A stretch of 64,000 nt of DNA from Candidatus Margulisiibacteriota bacterium (GCA_025453605.1 JALOPZ010000001.1:62001-126000), one strand, 5' to 3'; shown: positions 41,817-50,038, numbered from the stretch's first letter. Notes: generated by a model not told the origin, from the sequence alone. Made by a program: numbers and translations.

Positions 41817-42611
41817 CTAGCGGAGCCCCAGGTCGCGTTTGACCTTGTTGATCACCCGGTGGGCGGCCACCTCGCCGGCGGTGATCAGTTTGCGCGCTTT
41901 ATGGAAATCAAGGTGCCAGATATCTTCTTCCATATCGAGCTCGATCAGCACGTCGGCCCGGTGCGCCTCCGCGGTGCTCAGGCGCTTCAGGACCATATCG
42001 AGCGCCCGGCCGAGCATCTGGAGCGGGTCGGACGGCACCGCTTTGACGGTCCGGTCCGGGACCGCGTCGGAGGCGATAACGTAATCGGCCCCCAGCTCCC
42101 GGGCGGTGTCGACCGGCACGTTGCCGACGATCCCGCCATCGATCAGGTGCCTGCCGTGGAACTCCTCCGGCGCGAAGAAACCGGGAAAGGTGGCGCTGGC
42201 GGCCACCGCCTTGGCGATCCGCCCCTCCCGGATAACCACCCGGTTACCGGAGCGGAGATCGGTCGCAACGGTGGCGAAGGGGACCTTGAGATCGACAAAC
42301 CGGAGATCGCCGATATATTTGACAACAAACTCCTCGATCGCTTCGGCGGAAGCCAGTCCGGGCCGGAAAAAAGCGAACTTGAAGAATTCCCCCCACTTGA
42401 TCCGCAGGGCGATCTCCTCGATCAGCCGCTGTTCCAGGCCGGCGGCCAGCGCCGCGCCGATCATGCTGCCGGACGAAGTGCCGACGACCAGATCGATCGG
42501 CACGCCGGCCTCTTTCAGGACCCGGATAACGCCGACATGGGCGATCCCCCGGGCAACGCCGCCGCCCAGCACCAGACCGACTCTTTTTTTCCGGAAAGGC
42601 CACCAAACCAT
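41817..42611 (-). CDS. Patatin-like phospholipase (RssA/YchK type)
   Basis: A 264-residue lipid acyl hydrolase: oxyanion loop LVLGGGVARGIAHVGVI at about residue 10, nucleophile elbow GTSSGSMIG (GxSxG) and catalytic Asp in IDGGIVGNVPV. ATG 42611 is chosen because a TTGCAA/TACTAT promoter ends eight bases upstream; the longer open frame would run through the promoter into the divergent gene. First gene of a patatin-recO-MFS operon. Confidence 0.9.
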   Translation of the reverse strand: MVWWPFRKKRVGLVLGGGVARGIAHVGVIRVLKEAGVPIDLVVGTSSGSMIGAALAAGLEQRLIEEIALRIKWGEFFKFAFFRPGLASAEAIEEFVVKYIGDLRFVDLKVPFATVATDLRSGNRVVIREGRIAKAVAASATFPGFFAPEEFHGRHLIDGGIVGNVPVDTARELGADYVIASDAVPDRTVKAVPSDPLQMLGRALDMVLKRLSTAEAHRADVLIELDMEEDIWHLDFHKARKLITAGEVAAHRVINKVKRDLGLR

Positions 42612-42619
42612 TGAACACC

Positions 42620-42671
42620 ATAGTAGCAAACTGAAAATGCGCTTGCAACCGCTGCGGAGCCTTGCTAAAAT
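42620..42671. promoter_or_regulatory. Back-to-back promoters sharing one palindromic -35 box
   Basis: TTGCAA (42643-42648) is its own reverse complement. Plus strand: 17 bases to TAAAAT (42666-42671), then 10 bases to the EF-G-like ATG. Minus strand: 17 bases to TACTAT (42625-42620), then eight bases to the patatin ATG. Both mRNAs would be nearly leaderless. Confidence 0.7.
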
Positions 42672-42681
42672 TGGCCCAGGT

Positions 42682-44682
42682 ATGAAGCCATACCCCCCCG
42701 ACAAGATCCGCAATGTCGCCGTTATCGGGTCCGGCGGGACCGGTAAGACCTCCCTGTGCGAAGCGATCCTCCTGAAAGCCGGCGCCGTCAGCCGCCTCGG
42801 TAAAGTTGACGACGGCACCAGCACCAGCGATCACGATCCGGAAGAGATCAAGCGCAAGATCAGCATCCACACCTCGCTCCTCCCCCTCGAATTTGACGAA
42901 CACAAGATCAACCTGCTCGACACCCCGGGCTACATCGATTTTATCGGCGAAGGGTTCGCCGCCCTGAGCGTGGTGGAAGGGGCGATCGTGGTGATCGACG
43001 GGGTAACAGGGATCGGGGTCGGGCTGGAAGCGCTCTGGCAGGAAGCCACCCGGCGCAATATCCCCAAGGTGATCGTGATCAATAAACTGGACAAGAATCA
43101 GGCCGATTTTGCCGCCCGGGTCGAAGAGGTCCGGGCCAAGCTCGGCAAGCAGTGCGTCCCGGTCCAGATGCCCGTCGGCCGGGAGGCCGCTTTCAGCGGG
43201 ACCTATAACTTATTGAAGCCGGACGGCGTACCGGACGAGCTCAAGGGCGACTACGCCGCTTTCCGGGAAATGCTGATCGAAGGGACCGCCGAGGTCGACG
43301 ACACGATCCTCAACGAGTACCTGGACAATAAGCCGATCACCGAAGAAGAGATCATCCACGCCATTCACCAGGGGATCGAAGAGAACAAGATCACCCCGAT
43401 CCTCTGCGCCTCCGCCGCCAAAGAACTCGGGATCAGGGAATTGCTGGATGAGATCGATTATTTTCTCCCCGATGCCAACCACCACCACCCGGCCGGCCAG
43501 AGCGGCCAGCGGGCGTTCGTCTTCAAGACGATGATCGAACCGCACATCGGTGAACTCAGTTATCTCCGGGTTTATGACGGGGAGATCAAGCCGTCGTCGG
43601 CCATCCTCAACGTCACCCGGGGCAAGGAAGAGCGGGTCGGCCAGATCGCAACGATGCGGGGCAAGACCAGGATCGAGCTGACCGCCGCCGGGCCCGGCGA
43701 CATCTGCGTCCTGCCCAAGCTCAAGTTCACCCACTCCGGCGACACGCTCGGCGACAAGAACGCCGCTCTCCTCCCCCCGGTCGTCTACCCGGAGCCGGTC
43801 GTCTCGCTCTCGGTCAAACCGAAAAGTAAAGCCGATCAGGAAAAGATGGCGCTCGGTTTTGCCGCGTTCATGAACGAGGACCAGACTTTCAAAATGCATT
43901 ACGACCCGGAGACCAAAGAGAGCGTGATCTACGGGATCGGCGATGTTCACCTGGAGATCATGCTGCACCGGCTCAGGGAGCGCTATGGCGTCGAGGTCGA
44001 GACCGGCGCGCCGCGCGTCCCCTACAAAGAAACGATCCGCGGCAAGGCCAAGGGCCAGGGCAAGTACAAGAAACAGACGGGCGGCCGGGGCCAGTACGGC
44101 GACACCTGGATCGAGATCGAGCCGCTGCCGGAAGGCCGGGGTTTTGAGTTCAGCGACAAGATCGTCGGCGGCGCCATCCCCAAGAATTACATCCCGTCGG
44201 TCGAAAAAGGGATCCGCGAGGCGATGCAGCACGGCGTGATCGCCGGCTACCCGGTGGTCGACGTCAAGGTCACGCTCTACGACGGCTCATTCCACGAGGT
44301 CGACTCTTCCGACCTCGCCTTCCAGATCGCCGCTTCGCTGGGCTTTAAGAAGATCTTTACCGACGCCCGGCCGGCGATCATGGAGCCGATCGTCGACATT
44401 ACCGTTAGCGCTCCGCCGGAGTTCATCGGCGACGTGACCGGCGACCTGAACATGCGGCGCGGCCGGATCACCACGATCGAGACCGACCGGGTCGTCGCCA
44501 AGGTCCCGCTCGGCGAGCTGACCAAATACGCCACCGACCTGCGCTCATTCACCCACGGGCGGGGGAGCTACAGCTTTAAGTTTTCCCATTACGAACAGGT
44601 CCCGCCGGCCACTCAGGAAAAACTGGTCGCGATCTACTCTAAGCTCAAGGAATCAGGAGGTGTTCTTCATGCGCGTGAGTGA
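42682..44682 (+). CDS. Elongation factor G paralogue (EF-G-like)
   Basis: A 666-residue translational GTPase of the EF-G-like/FusA2 group. The P-loop is GSGGTGKTS, not the GHIDAGKTT of canonical EF-G, which is the hallmark of this subgroup. DTPG (NLLDTPGYIDF) and NKLD are normal. Domains II-V are present (GDVHLEIML, GGRGQYGDTW in domain IV, MRRGRI near the end). ATG 42682 lies 10 bases after its -10 box; the frame is open further upstream but that region is promoter and patatin. The canonical fusA is not in this window. Confidence 0.9.
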   Translation: MKPYPPDKIRNVAVIGSGGTGKTSLCEAILLKAGAVSRLGKVDDGTSTSDHDPEEIKRKISIHTSLLPLEFDEHKINLLDTPGYIDFIGEGFAALSVVEGAIVVIDGVTGIGVGLEALWQEATRRNIPKVIVINKLDKNQADFAARVEEVRAKLGKQCVPVQMPVGREAAFSGTYNLLKPDGVPDELKGDYAAFREMLIEGTAEVDDTILNEYLDNKPITEEEIIHAIHQGIEENKITPILCASAAKELGIRELLDEIDYFLPDANHHHPAGQSGQRAFVFKTMIEPHIGELSYLRVYDGEIKPSSAILNVTRGKEERVGQIATMRGKTRIELTAAGPGDICVLPKLKFTHSGDTLGDKNAALLPPVVYPEPVVSLSVKPKSKADQEKMALGFAAFMNEDQTFKMHYDPETKESVIYGIGDVHLEIMLHRLRERYGVEVETGAPRVPYKETIRGKAKGQGKYKKQTGGRGQYGDTWIEIEPLPEGRGFEFSDKIVGGAIPKNYIPSVEKGIREAMQHGVIAGYPVVDVKVTLYDGSFHEVDSSDLAFQIAASLGFKKIFTDARPAIMEPIVDITVSAPPEFIGDVTGDLNMRRGRITTIETDRVVAKVPLGELTKYATDLRSFTHGRGSYSFKFSHYEQVPPATQEKLVAIYSKLKESGGVLHARE

Positions 44683-44866
44683 ATGCAGCCGGGAGATGAT
44701 CTTGTCCTACACCGTTGACGTGACCCGTTCGGAAGAGCGAAAAAGGTTAGACACGCTGGGCAACGCGATCGCCACCCAAAAAGGGCTCCGCTACGAAGGG
44801 TATACCGTCTCGACCAGCGAACCGTACACGATCGAAAAAGCCAAAGCGGTCCTATATTTTAACTAG
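44669..44866 (+). CDS. Small unknown protein downstream of the EF-G-like gene
   Basis: A 65-residue soluble protein with one Cys. AGGAGGTG, six to seven bases before ATG 44669, is a strong ribosome-binding site placed inside the end of the EF-G-like gene, with a 14-bp overlap, so coupled expression is likely. The C-terminal half reads as a small alpha/beta fold. No family recognised. Its 3' end overlaps serA by 15 bp. Confidence 0.6.
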   Translation: MRVSECSREMILSYTVDVTRSEERKRLDTLGNAIATQKGLRYEGYTVSTSEPYTIEKAKAVLYFN

Positions 44867-46429
44867 GGTCGCGCCCAGGATACCTTCAAGCTTGGTGAAC
44901 TCATTCAGGACTTTGTCCGACAGGGAGTTGTCCACGTTCAGGACCATGACCGCCTTTTCCCCCACTTTGACCCGGCCGACATCCATGGCGGCAATATTGA
45001 TGTTGTGCTGACCGAGGAATGTCCCTACCTTGCCGATCATCCCCGGCTTGTCGATGTTCTGCAAGATGACCAGGTAACCCTCCGGGACCGCGTCGACCCG
45101 GAAACCGTCGATCATCACCAACCGGTCACCCACGCCGGTAAAGACCGTGCCGCCGATCGTCCGGGTCTCCTGCTCGGTCGTTATTTTCAAAGTGATAAGA
45201 CTGGCGAAATCCTTGGTCTCCTGGCTCTTGCTCTCCACGATCTCGATCCCCCGCTCCTTGGCGACGAACGGGGCGTTGACAAAGTTGACCTTCACATCGA
45301 GGATCGGGGTCAAAAGCCCCTTGAGGACGACCGTGGTCAGCGGCGAGACGTTATTCTCCGCCATTTCGCCGGCATACTCCACTTCGACCCGGGTGACCGC
45401 CCCTTTAACGATCTGGGAGGCCAGCGTCCCCAGTTTCTCGGCAATGCTCATGAACGGCCGGACCGGGGCGATCAGCTCCGGCTTCATCGACGGAATATTG
45501 ACGGCGGAGCGGGCGGCCCCCCCCTTAAGGACCTCCACGATCTGTTCGGCGACGTCGATCGCCACGTTGACCTGGGCCTCGACGGTCGACGCCCCCAGGT
45601 GCGGCGTCACAACGATATTATCGAGCTCAAAGAGCGGGCTGGACTCGCACGGCTCTTTCTCAAAGACGTCGAGCGCGGCCGCTTTGACCTGGCCGCTCTT
45701 CAGTGCGTCATAAAGCGCTTTTTCGTCGATGATCCCGCCCCGCGCCACGTTGACCAGGCGGACCCCCTTCTTCATCTTGGCGATCGTCGCCGCGTTGATC
45801 AGCCCGGCGGTCTCTTTCGATTTAGGGATGTGGAAGGTAATAAAGTCCGCTTCTTTGATCACTTCGTCAAAGCTCTTGAGCTCCACGCCGAGGCTCCTGG
45901 CGTAATCGGCGGTCACGAACGGGTCGGAACCGATCACCCGCATCCCCATGCCCAGGGCGTAGGAGGCGACGCGCCGGCCGATCTTGCCGAGGCCGACGAC
46001 GCCGAGCGTCTTATTGAGGACCTCGACCCCTTTGAACGTTTTTTTATCCCAGACACAACTCTTCAGCTTGCTGTGCGCCTGCGGGATCGAGCGGGTCATG
46101 GAGAGGAGCATCGCCCAGGTATGTTCGGCGGCAGCCACGGTGTTCCCTTCCGGGGAATTGACGACGATCACACCGTTCTTGGTCGCGGTCGGCAGGTCGA
46201 TGTTGTCGACCCCGACCCCGGCCCGGCCAATGATCTTGAGATTTTTTCCCGCCTCAATGATCTTGGGGGTCGCCCTGGTCTCGGAGCGGACGATCAGCGC
46301 GTCATACTGAGGAATGATCTTGACCAGTTCGTCTTCGTTTAAACCGGCTTTGGCGTCAACCTCGATCCCGGCATCCCGGAGGATCTTCAACCCCTCTTCG
46401 GCGCATTTGTCCATGGCTAATACTTTCAT
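44852..46429 (-). CDS. serA: D-3-phosphoglycerate dehydrogenase
   Basis: First step of serine synthesis. The 525-residue long form: N-terminal substrate domain, IGRAGVGVDNIDL, NAD fold GVVGLGKIGRRVA, catalytic HLGASTVEAQ, then an intervening domain and a C-terminal ACT domain (NIDKPGMIGKVGTFLGQHNINIAAMDVGR) for serine feedback. Start ATG 46429 (MKVLAMDKC) with AGAGGTG upstream; the longer frame would cross the promoter. The aminotransferase at 47945-49093 probably performs the next step. Confidence 0.96.
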   Translation of the reverse strand: MKVLAMDKCAEEGLKILRDAGIEVDAKAGLNEDELVKIIPQYDALIVRSETRATPKIIEAGKNLKIIGRAGVGVDNIDLPTATKNGVIVVNSPEGNTVAAAEHTWAMLLSMTRSIPQAHSKLKSCVWDKKTFKGVEVLNKTLGVVGLGKIGRRVASYALGMGMRVIGSDPFVTADYARSLGVELKSFDEVIKEADFITFHIPKSKETAGLINAATIAKMKKGVRLVNVARGGIIDEKALYDALKSGQVKAAALDVFEKEPCESSPLFELDNIVVTPHLGASTVEAQVNVAIDVAEQIVEVLKGGAARSAVNIPSMKPELIAPVRPFMSIAEKLGTLASQIVKGAVTRVEVEYAGEMAENNVSPLTTVVLKGLLTPILDVKVNFVNAPFVAKERGIEIVESKSQETKDFASLITLKITTEQETRTIGGTVFTGVGDRLVMIDGFRVDAVPEGYLVILQNIDKPGMIGKVGTFLGQHNINIAAMDVGRVKVGEKAVMVLNVDNSLSDKVLNEFTKLEGILGATLVKI

Positions 46430-46448
46430 CAAAACACCTCTTTCTCCC

Positions 46449-47213
46449 CTAATTATAACATACCCGGTGCAGACAAAGTCCGTGGGCCGGAGCTGTTTTA
46501 CCGGCCTTTTTCCGGTCCCTGGCAACCAGAATAGCTTTAACGTCCTCCGGCTCCCTCTGCCCTAGCCCAACCTCGACTAATGTGCCAACCAGGTTCCTGA
46601 CCATCTTGTAGAGAAAGCCGTTGCCACGGACCCGCACACTGATCACCGGGACCCTCTGGCCGGCCCAAATAACGAATGACGAATTACGAATGACGAATGA
46701 ATGGATTATGCGGACCTTATCCTTATCATCCGACCCGGCGGCGCAGAAGGAGGAAAAGTCGTGCCGGCCGACCAGGTATTTAGCCGCCCGGCGCATCGCC
46801 GTCAGATCCAATTCCCCCCTGACCTGCCAGGCCAAGTGACGCCAATGCGGGGGGATGATCCGACCGTTGTAGATCAGGTATTCGTATTCCTTGGCCTTAG
46901 CGTCGTATCTGGCGTGAAATTTTCTCCCTACGACCCTTGCTCCTATGACCCTAATATCAGCGGGGAGAAAGCTGTTCAAAGCTTCGGGCAAGCGGCCGAT
47001 TGGTATCGCCAACGGCGGCTCATAACTAATGACCTGGCCCAGGGCGTGGACCCCGGCATCGGTCCGGGAGGCATTTATGTAGGTGACCGGCTGCTTATAG
47101 AGAGCTTTGAACGCCTTAGCCAGCTCCGACCGGACCGTCCGCTTCCCCGGCTGCAGCTCTAATCCGAAAAACCCGGTCCCATCGTACTGGATCGTTAATT
47201 TTACGGCTACCAT
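46449..47213 (-). CDS. truA: tRNA pseudouridine(38-40) synthase
   Basis: Modifies the anticodon stem of many tRNAs. The 254-residue protein has the catalytic Asp52 in ASRTDAGVHALGQ, KFHARYDAKAKEYEYLI and the C-terminal FLYKMVRNLVGTLVEVG. Residues 171-182 (FVIRNSSFVI type) are encoded by a heptad repeat in the loop before the last conserved strands. Its end overlaps the serA promoter. In many genomes truA sits in the ribosomal-protein operon; here it is about 2 kb beyond rpsI. Confidence 0.95.
   Translation of the reverse strand: MVAVKLTIQYDGTGFFGLELQPGKRTVRSELAKAFKALYKQPVTYINASRTDAGVHALGQVISYEPPLAIPIGRLPEALNSFLPADIRVIGARVVGRKFHARYDAKAKEYEYLIYNGRIIPPHWRHLAWQVRGELDLTAMRRAAKYLVGRHDFSSFCAAGSDDKDKVRIIHSFVIRNSSFVIWAGQRVPVISVRVRGNGFLYKMVRNLVGTLVEVGLGQREPEDVKAILVARDRKKAGKTAPAHGLCLHRVCYN
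46452..46457 (-). promoter_or_regulatory. Extended -10 promoter of serA
   Basis: Minus-strand TATAAT preceded by TGT, within the last codons of truA; no good -35 hexamer at the normal distance. The serA ATG is 22 bases downstream behind AGAGGTG. Confidence 0.6.
46668..46702. repeat. Heptanucleotide tandem repeat inside truA
   Basis: Five 7-base units of the type AATGACG/AATTACG, two of them identical. On the minus strand they encode HSFVIRNSSFVI, a peptide typical of this repeat family. Confidence 0.75.
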
Positions 47214-47255
47214 TTACTTGAAATTCTACACCCTTTTTGGCGAATAATTAAGGCT

Positions 47256-47933
47256 ATGATGTTCTCTTGCGACCTGATCGCCGGACCCCGCTACCGTTTG
47301 CCCTACTCTTTGAGCAGACAACCGAAAGGCCCCAAACTCTTTTTGTCCGGTCCTGAAGTACGATTGGTCTCCTCGCCCAAATTGAACCGTATCCGCCTGA
47401 CGATCAATCCGGAAGATGCCGAAGGGAGACTGACGGCCGACGCTCTGCTGGCCGGCCCGCAGCTGGGTCGGGTTCAGGTCCCGGTCCGATCTCCCGCCTT
47501 CGGGCAGGACATAAACAGTGTTATCGCCTTCACCATCAGCTCGGCTTTTGACTATTTGAACAGAGCCGAACCATGTTCCTATTACCGTCGGGGGGGGGCT
47601 TTTCAATTTCATTTCGATCGGGACACCGTCCTGCACGATCGGGAGCTATTGCACCGGTTCATCGAACCGAACAATCAGGGGTGGAACGAATCGTCCCGGA
47701 TCCTCCTTTTTTACCCTCGCGATCCCGGCGGACCGGTACGCCAGTTAGAATTGTTTTATGCCTGGCTGATCGTGCAGGCAAAAGAACTGCCGTTAAGCAG
47801 CTGGGCGATCAACTCGGCTGAAGTAGCGCGCAAGGCCGGTTGCAGTATCAAGAGGATCGAAACCGAGCTCGCCCGGATCAATCAATTGCGGGCCGACTGG
47901 GGAACCCCACCGCTGCTGGTCGAACAGGGCTAG
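47256..47933 (+). CDS. Unknown protein, 225 residues
   Basis: A soluble protein with no signal peptide. The N-terminal half is beta-rich; the last 50 residues are helical, with a possible helix-turn-helix (INSAEVARKAGCSIKRIETELARINQL). TTGAAA at 47218-47223 and AATAAT seven bases before the ATG could form a weak promoter with a 19-base spacer. It is alone on the plus strand between truA and the aminotransferase. I do not recognise the family. A shorter opposing frame exists but is less convincing. Confidence 0.5.
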   Translation: MMFSCDLIAGPRYRLPYSLSRQPKGPKLFLSGPEVRLVSSPKLNRIRLTINPEDAEGRLTADALLAGPQLGRVQVPVRSPAFGQDINSVIAFTISSAFDYLNRAEPCSYYRRGGAFQFHFDRDTVLHDRELLHRFIEPNNQGWNESSRILLFYPRDPGGPVRQLELFYAWLIVQAKELPLSSWAINSAEVARKAGCSIKRIETELARINQLRADWGTPPLLVEQG

Positions 47934-47944
47934 GCCCTATCCCC

Positions 47945-49093
47945 CTACAGCAGCTCCATCATCGCTTTGACGCCGGCGCCGAAGTTGATCTTGGCCCCCA
48001 TCCGCTTGAACAGGACCTCCACCGCCGCCCAGGCGCCGATGATGTCGAGCGAATCGATGTAACCAAGATGGCCGATGCGGAAGATCTTCCCTTTTAGTTC
48101 GCCCTGGCCGGGCGCAACTTCCACGTTAAATTCGTCGCGCATCGCCGCGCGGACTTTTTCCCCGTCAATTCCCTCGGGCGGGCAGATCGCGGTCACTGCC
48201 GGCGAGGCGTGCGCGTCGTCGGCCAAGAGCTTGAGGCCGAGCGCTTTGGCTGCCGTCCGCAGCAGGTCACGGTTAAACTGGTGCCGGGCAAAAACATTCT
48301 CGCGCCCCTCTTCCTGCAGCATCTTGATCCCTTCGCGCATCCCAAAGATCAGGGATTCCGCCGGGGTCGTGTAAGTATGGCCTTTGGGCGCCTCTTCTTT
48401 CATCAGGGCCCAATCCCAGTAGTGCTTGGCGCACTTCGCACTCTCGTAAGCTTTGAAAGCGCGGGGCGAGATCGCCAGCGCGGAAACACCCGGCGGGACC
48501 ATAAAGGCTTTTTGCGAGCCGGAAACGACAACGTCAAGGTCCCATTCGTCGGTCTTGAGCGGGGCGGCCATCAGGCCGGAGACCGCATCGACCATGATCA
48601 GCGCCTCGGGCTGCATCTTTCTCACTATCTTGGCCAATGTTTCGACATCGTTAAGTACGCCGGTCGAGGTTTCGTTCTGCTGCATGAATACCGCTTTGAC
48701 CGGACCCTTTTTCAGTTCGGCTTCCAGCACCTTGGGATCGGCGGCCTTCCCTCGTTCAAACTTAACGTCGTTGACCTCGGCGCCGTAAGCCTTGCAGATC
48801 TTGGCCCAGCGGGCGCCAAAGTTGCCGATATTGAGAACGATCACTTTATCGCCGGGGGAAAGGACGTTGACCGCGGCGGCTTCCATGCCGCCGGTGCCGG
48901 AAGAAGGGAATATGAAGATCTCGTTCTTGGTCTCATAAGCCCAACGCAGACCTTCCATCACCTCTTTCATAACCGCCGAAAACAAAGGCCCGCGGTGGCC
49001 GATCATGTCGTGGGTCATCGCCGACAGGATGCGGGTCGGGATCGGGGTCGGCCCCGGGATCATCAGGTTGTACTTGATCAATTTCCTCGCCAT
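47945..49093 (-). CDS. Class V aminotransferase, serine-pyruvate/alanine-glyoxylate type
   Basis: A 382-residue PLP enzyme: NLMIPGPTPIPTRIL at the N-terminus, IFPSSGTGGMEAAAVN, VDAVSGLMAAPL (Asp that holds PLP) and the PLP lysine in VVSGSQKAFMVPPG. Such enzymes often act on phosphohydroxypyruvate in bacteria lacking SerC, and serA lies nearby, so serine synthesis is the likely role. ATG 49093 shares its A with the upstream TGA (TGATG). It sits in the tail of the ribosomal operon. Confidence 0.85.
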   Translation of the reverse strand: MARKLIKYNLMIPGPTPIPTRILSAMTHDMIGHRGPLFSAVMKEVMEGLRWAYETKNEIFIFPSSGTGGMEAAAVNVLSPGDKVIVLNIGNFGARWAKICKAYGAEVNDVKFERGKAADPKVLEAELKKGPVKAVFMQQNETSTGVLNDVETLAKIVRKMQPEALIMVDAVSGLMAAPLKTDEWDLDVVVSGSQKAFMVPPGVSALAISPRAFKAYESAKCAKHYWDWALMKEEAPKGHTYTTPAESLIFGMREGIKMLQEEGRENVFARHQFNRDLLRTAAKALGLKLLADDAHASPAVTAICPPEGIDGEKVRAAMRDEFNVEVAPGQGELKGKIFRIGHLGYIDSLDIIGAWAAVEVLFKRMGAKINFGAGVKAMMELL

Positions 49094-49425
49094 CAGTCGT
49101 CTCTCCTCCATTTCACTTCCACGAATTTTTCACCCTTAAGGAATTTATATTCGTGTTCGCCCTGATAAGCGTGGGAAAGGGCTTTGCCGATGTGCAGGGC
49201 CAGATTATGGTCGGAAATCTCGGCGGAGATCCCGCCGTCCGCCTTCTCGATCTTGACGACCTTATGCCCGGGATTGCGCTGCTCCGCGAGCTTCCCCTCA
49301 TGCTTGATGAGGTTGAGCACCTCGTCCTCGTGGTCGAGGAGGAACTTACCGGACAGGCGGATGATCCCCCCCTCTTCGATCATGCCGGGCTTCATAAAGT
49401 CCTCGTAATGGCGTTCGATTTTCAT
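49093..49425 (-). CDS. BCAM0308-like domain protein
   Basis: A 110-residue protein matching my memory of the C-terminal part of the BCAM0308 family: GGIIRLSGKFLLDHEDEVLNLI, VVKIEKADGGISAEISDHNLALHIGKALSHAYQGE and EVKWRRD. The N-terminal Cys-rich zinc ribbon usual in that family is missing. It lies 5 bp after rpsI and is coupled by TGATG to the aminotransferase, so it is expressed with ribosomal proteins. A role in RNA binding or ribosome biology is plausible but inferred. Confidence 0.65.
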   Translation of the reverse strand: MKIERHYEDFMKPGMIEEGGIIRLSGKFLLDHEDEVLNLIKHEGKLAEQRNPGHKVVKIEKADGGISAEISDHNLALHIGKALSHAYQGEHEYKFLKGEKFVEVKWRRDD

Positions 49426-49430
49426 CTTCT

Positions 49431-50036
49431 TTACCTCTTCGAGTACTGGAAGCCGCGGCGGGCGCGCTTGCGACCGTACTTCTTCCGTTCTTTGGTCCTG
49501 GGATCACGGGTCAGTAATCCTTCCCGCTTGAGGAGACTCTTAAATTCCGGGTTCATGACGACCAGGGCGCGGGCAATACCGAGCCCGACCGCCGCTGCCT
49601 GACCGGGGATACCCCCACCCAGGACCCGGGCGATCACGTCGTACTTCCCTGCGACCTGCGCGACGGTCAGCGGCCGGCTGGCGTAGTGCTCCAGCAGCCG
49701 GCGATTGGATAAATACTGGGCCAGCGGCTTGTCGTTGATGGTGATCTTGCCGGTCCCGGGGATCAACCAGACCTTGGCGGTCGCTTCCTTGCGTCGGCCG
49801 GTCCCGCCGAACTTTTGGTTCGGCATTTTCGGTTTGGCAACAGTGACCTTGGGGGTGGCGACCGGCGCCGGCGGGGCAACCTGGACAACCGGGGCCGCCG
49901 GCTCGTGAACGACCGGCTTAACCGCCTCGACTTCCTTTTTCTTGCGGGGAGCGGGCTTGGCCGCCGCCGTTTTGGCCGCCTTCTTCTTCGGCGCCGCACC
50001 CTCTTTTTTGCTCGTTTTCTTTTTTGCTTCTCCCAT
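49431..50036 (-). CDS. rpsI: Ribosomal protein S9 with long N-terminal extension
   Basis: Residues about 72-201 are ordinary S9 (FGGTGRRKEATAKVWLIPGTGKITIN, GGGIPGQAAAVGLGIARAL, C-terminal KKYGRKRARRGFQYSKR that reaches the P site). The first 70 residues are an unusual Lys/Ala/Pro extension (KKKTSKKEGAAPKKKAAK, then PVVQVAPPAPVATP). A shorter start with a ribosome-binding site is not evident, so I keep the whole frame. It follows rplM by 2 bp. Confidence 0.9.
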   Translation of the reverse strand: MGEAKKKTSKKEGAAPKKKAAKTAAAKPAPRKKKEVEAVKPVVHEPAAPVVQVAPPAPVATPKVTVAKPKMPNQKFGGTGRRKEATAKVWLIPGTGKITINDKPLAQYLSNRRLLEHYASRPLTVAQVAGKYDVIARVLGGGIPGQAAAVGLGIARALVVMNPEFKSLLKREGLLTRDPRTKERKKYGRKRARRGFQYSKR

Positions 50037-50038
50037 TC

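Noticed and set aside
42106..42681. N-terminal extension of the EF-G-like protein by 192 codons
   Set aside because: The extension reads antisense through the patatin gene and the promoter; family alignment and the -10 position support ATG 42682.
45005..46342. 445-codon open frame on the plus strand opposite serA
   Set aside because: Translation is rich in Asp, Arg, His and Val as expected of an antisense shadow; serA is unambiguous.
46924..46950. Another possible heptad array in truA (CTACGAC, CTTGCTC, CTATGAC type)
   Set aside because: The encoded residues (DIRVIGARVVGRKFHAR) follow the normal TruA pattern, so the period-7 look is probably chance and it is not counted as an insertion.
47226..47636. 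136-codon minus-strand frame overlapping the unknown plus-strand gene at 47256
   Set aside because: Shorter, with no domain or ribosome-binding site seen; the plus frame spans the whole gap and has a plausible start.
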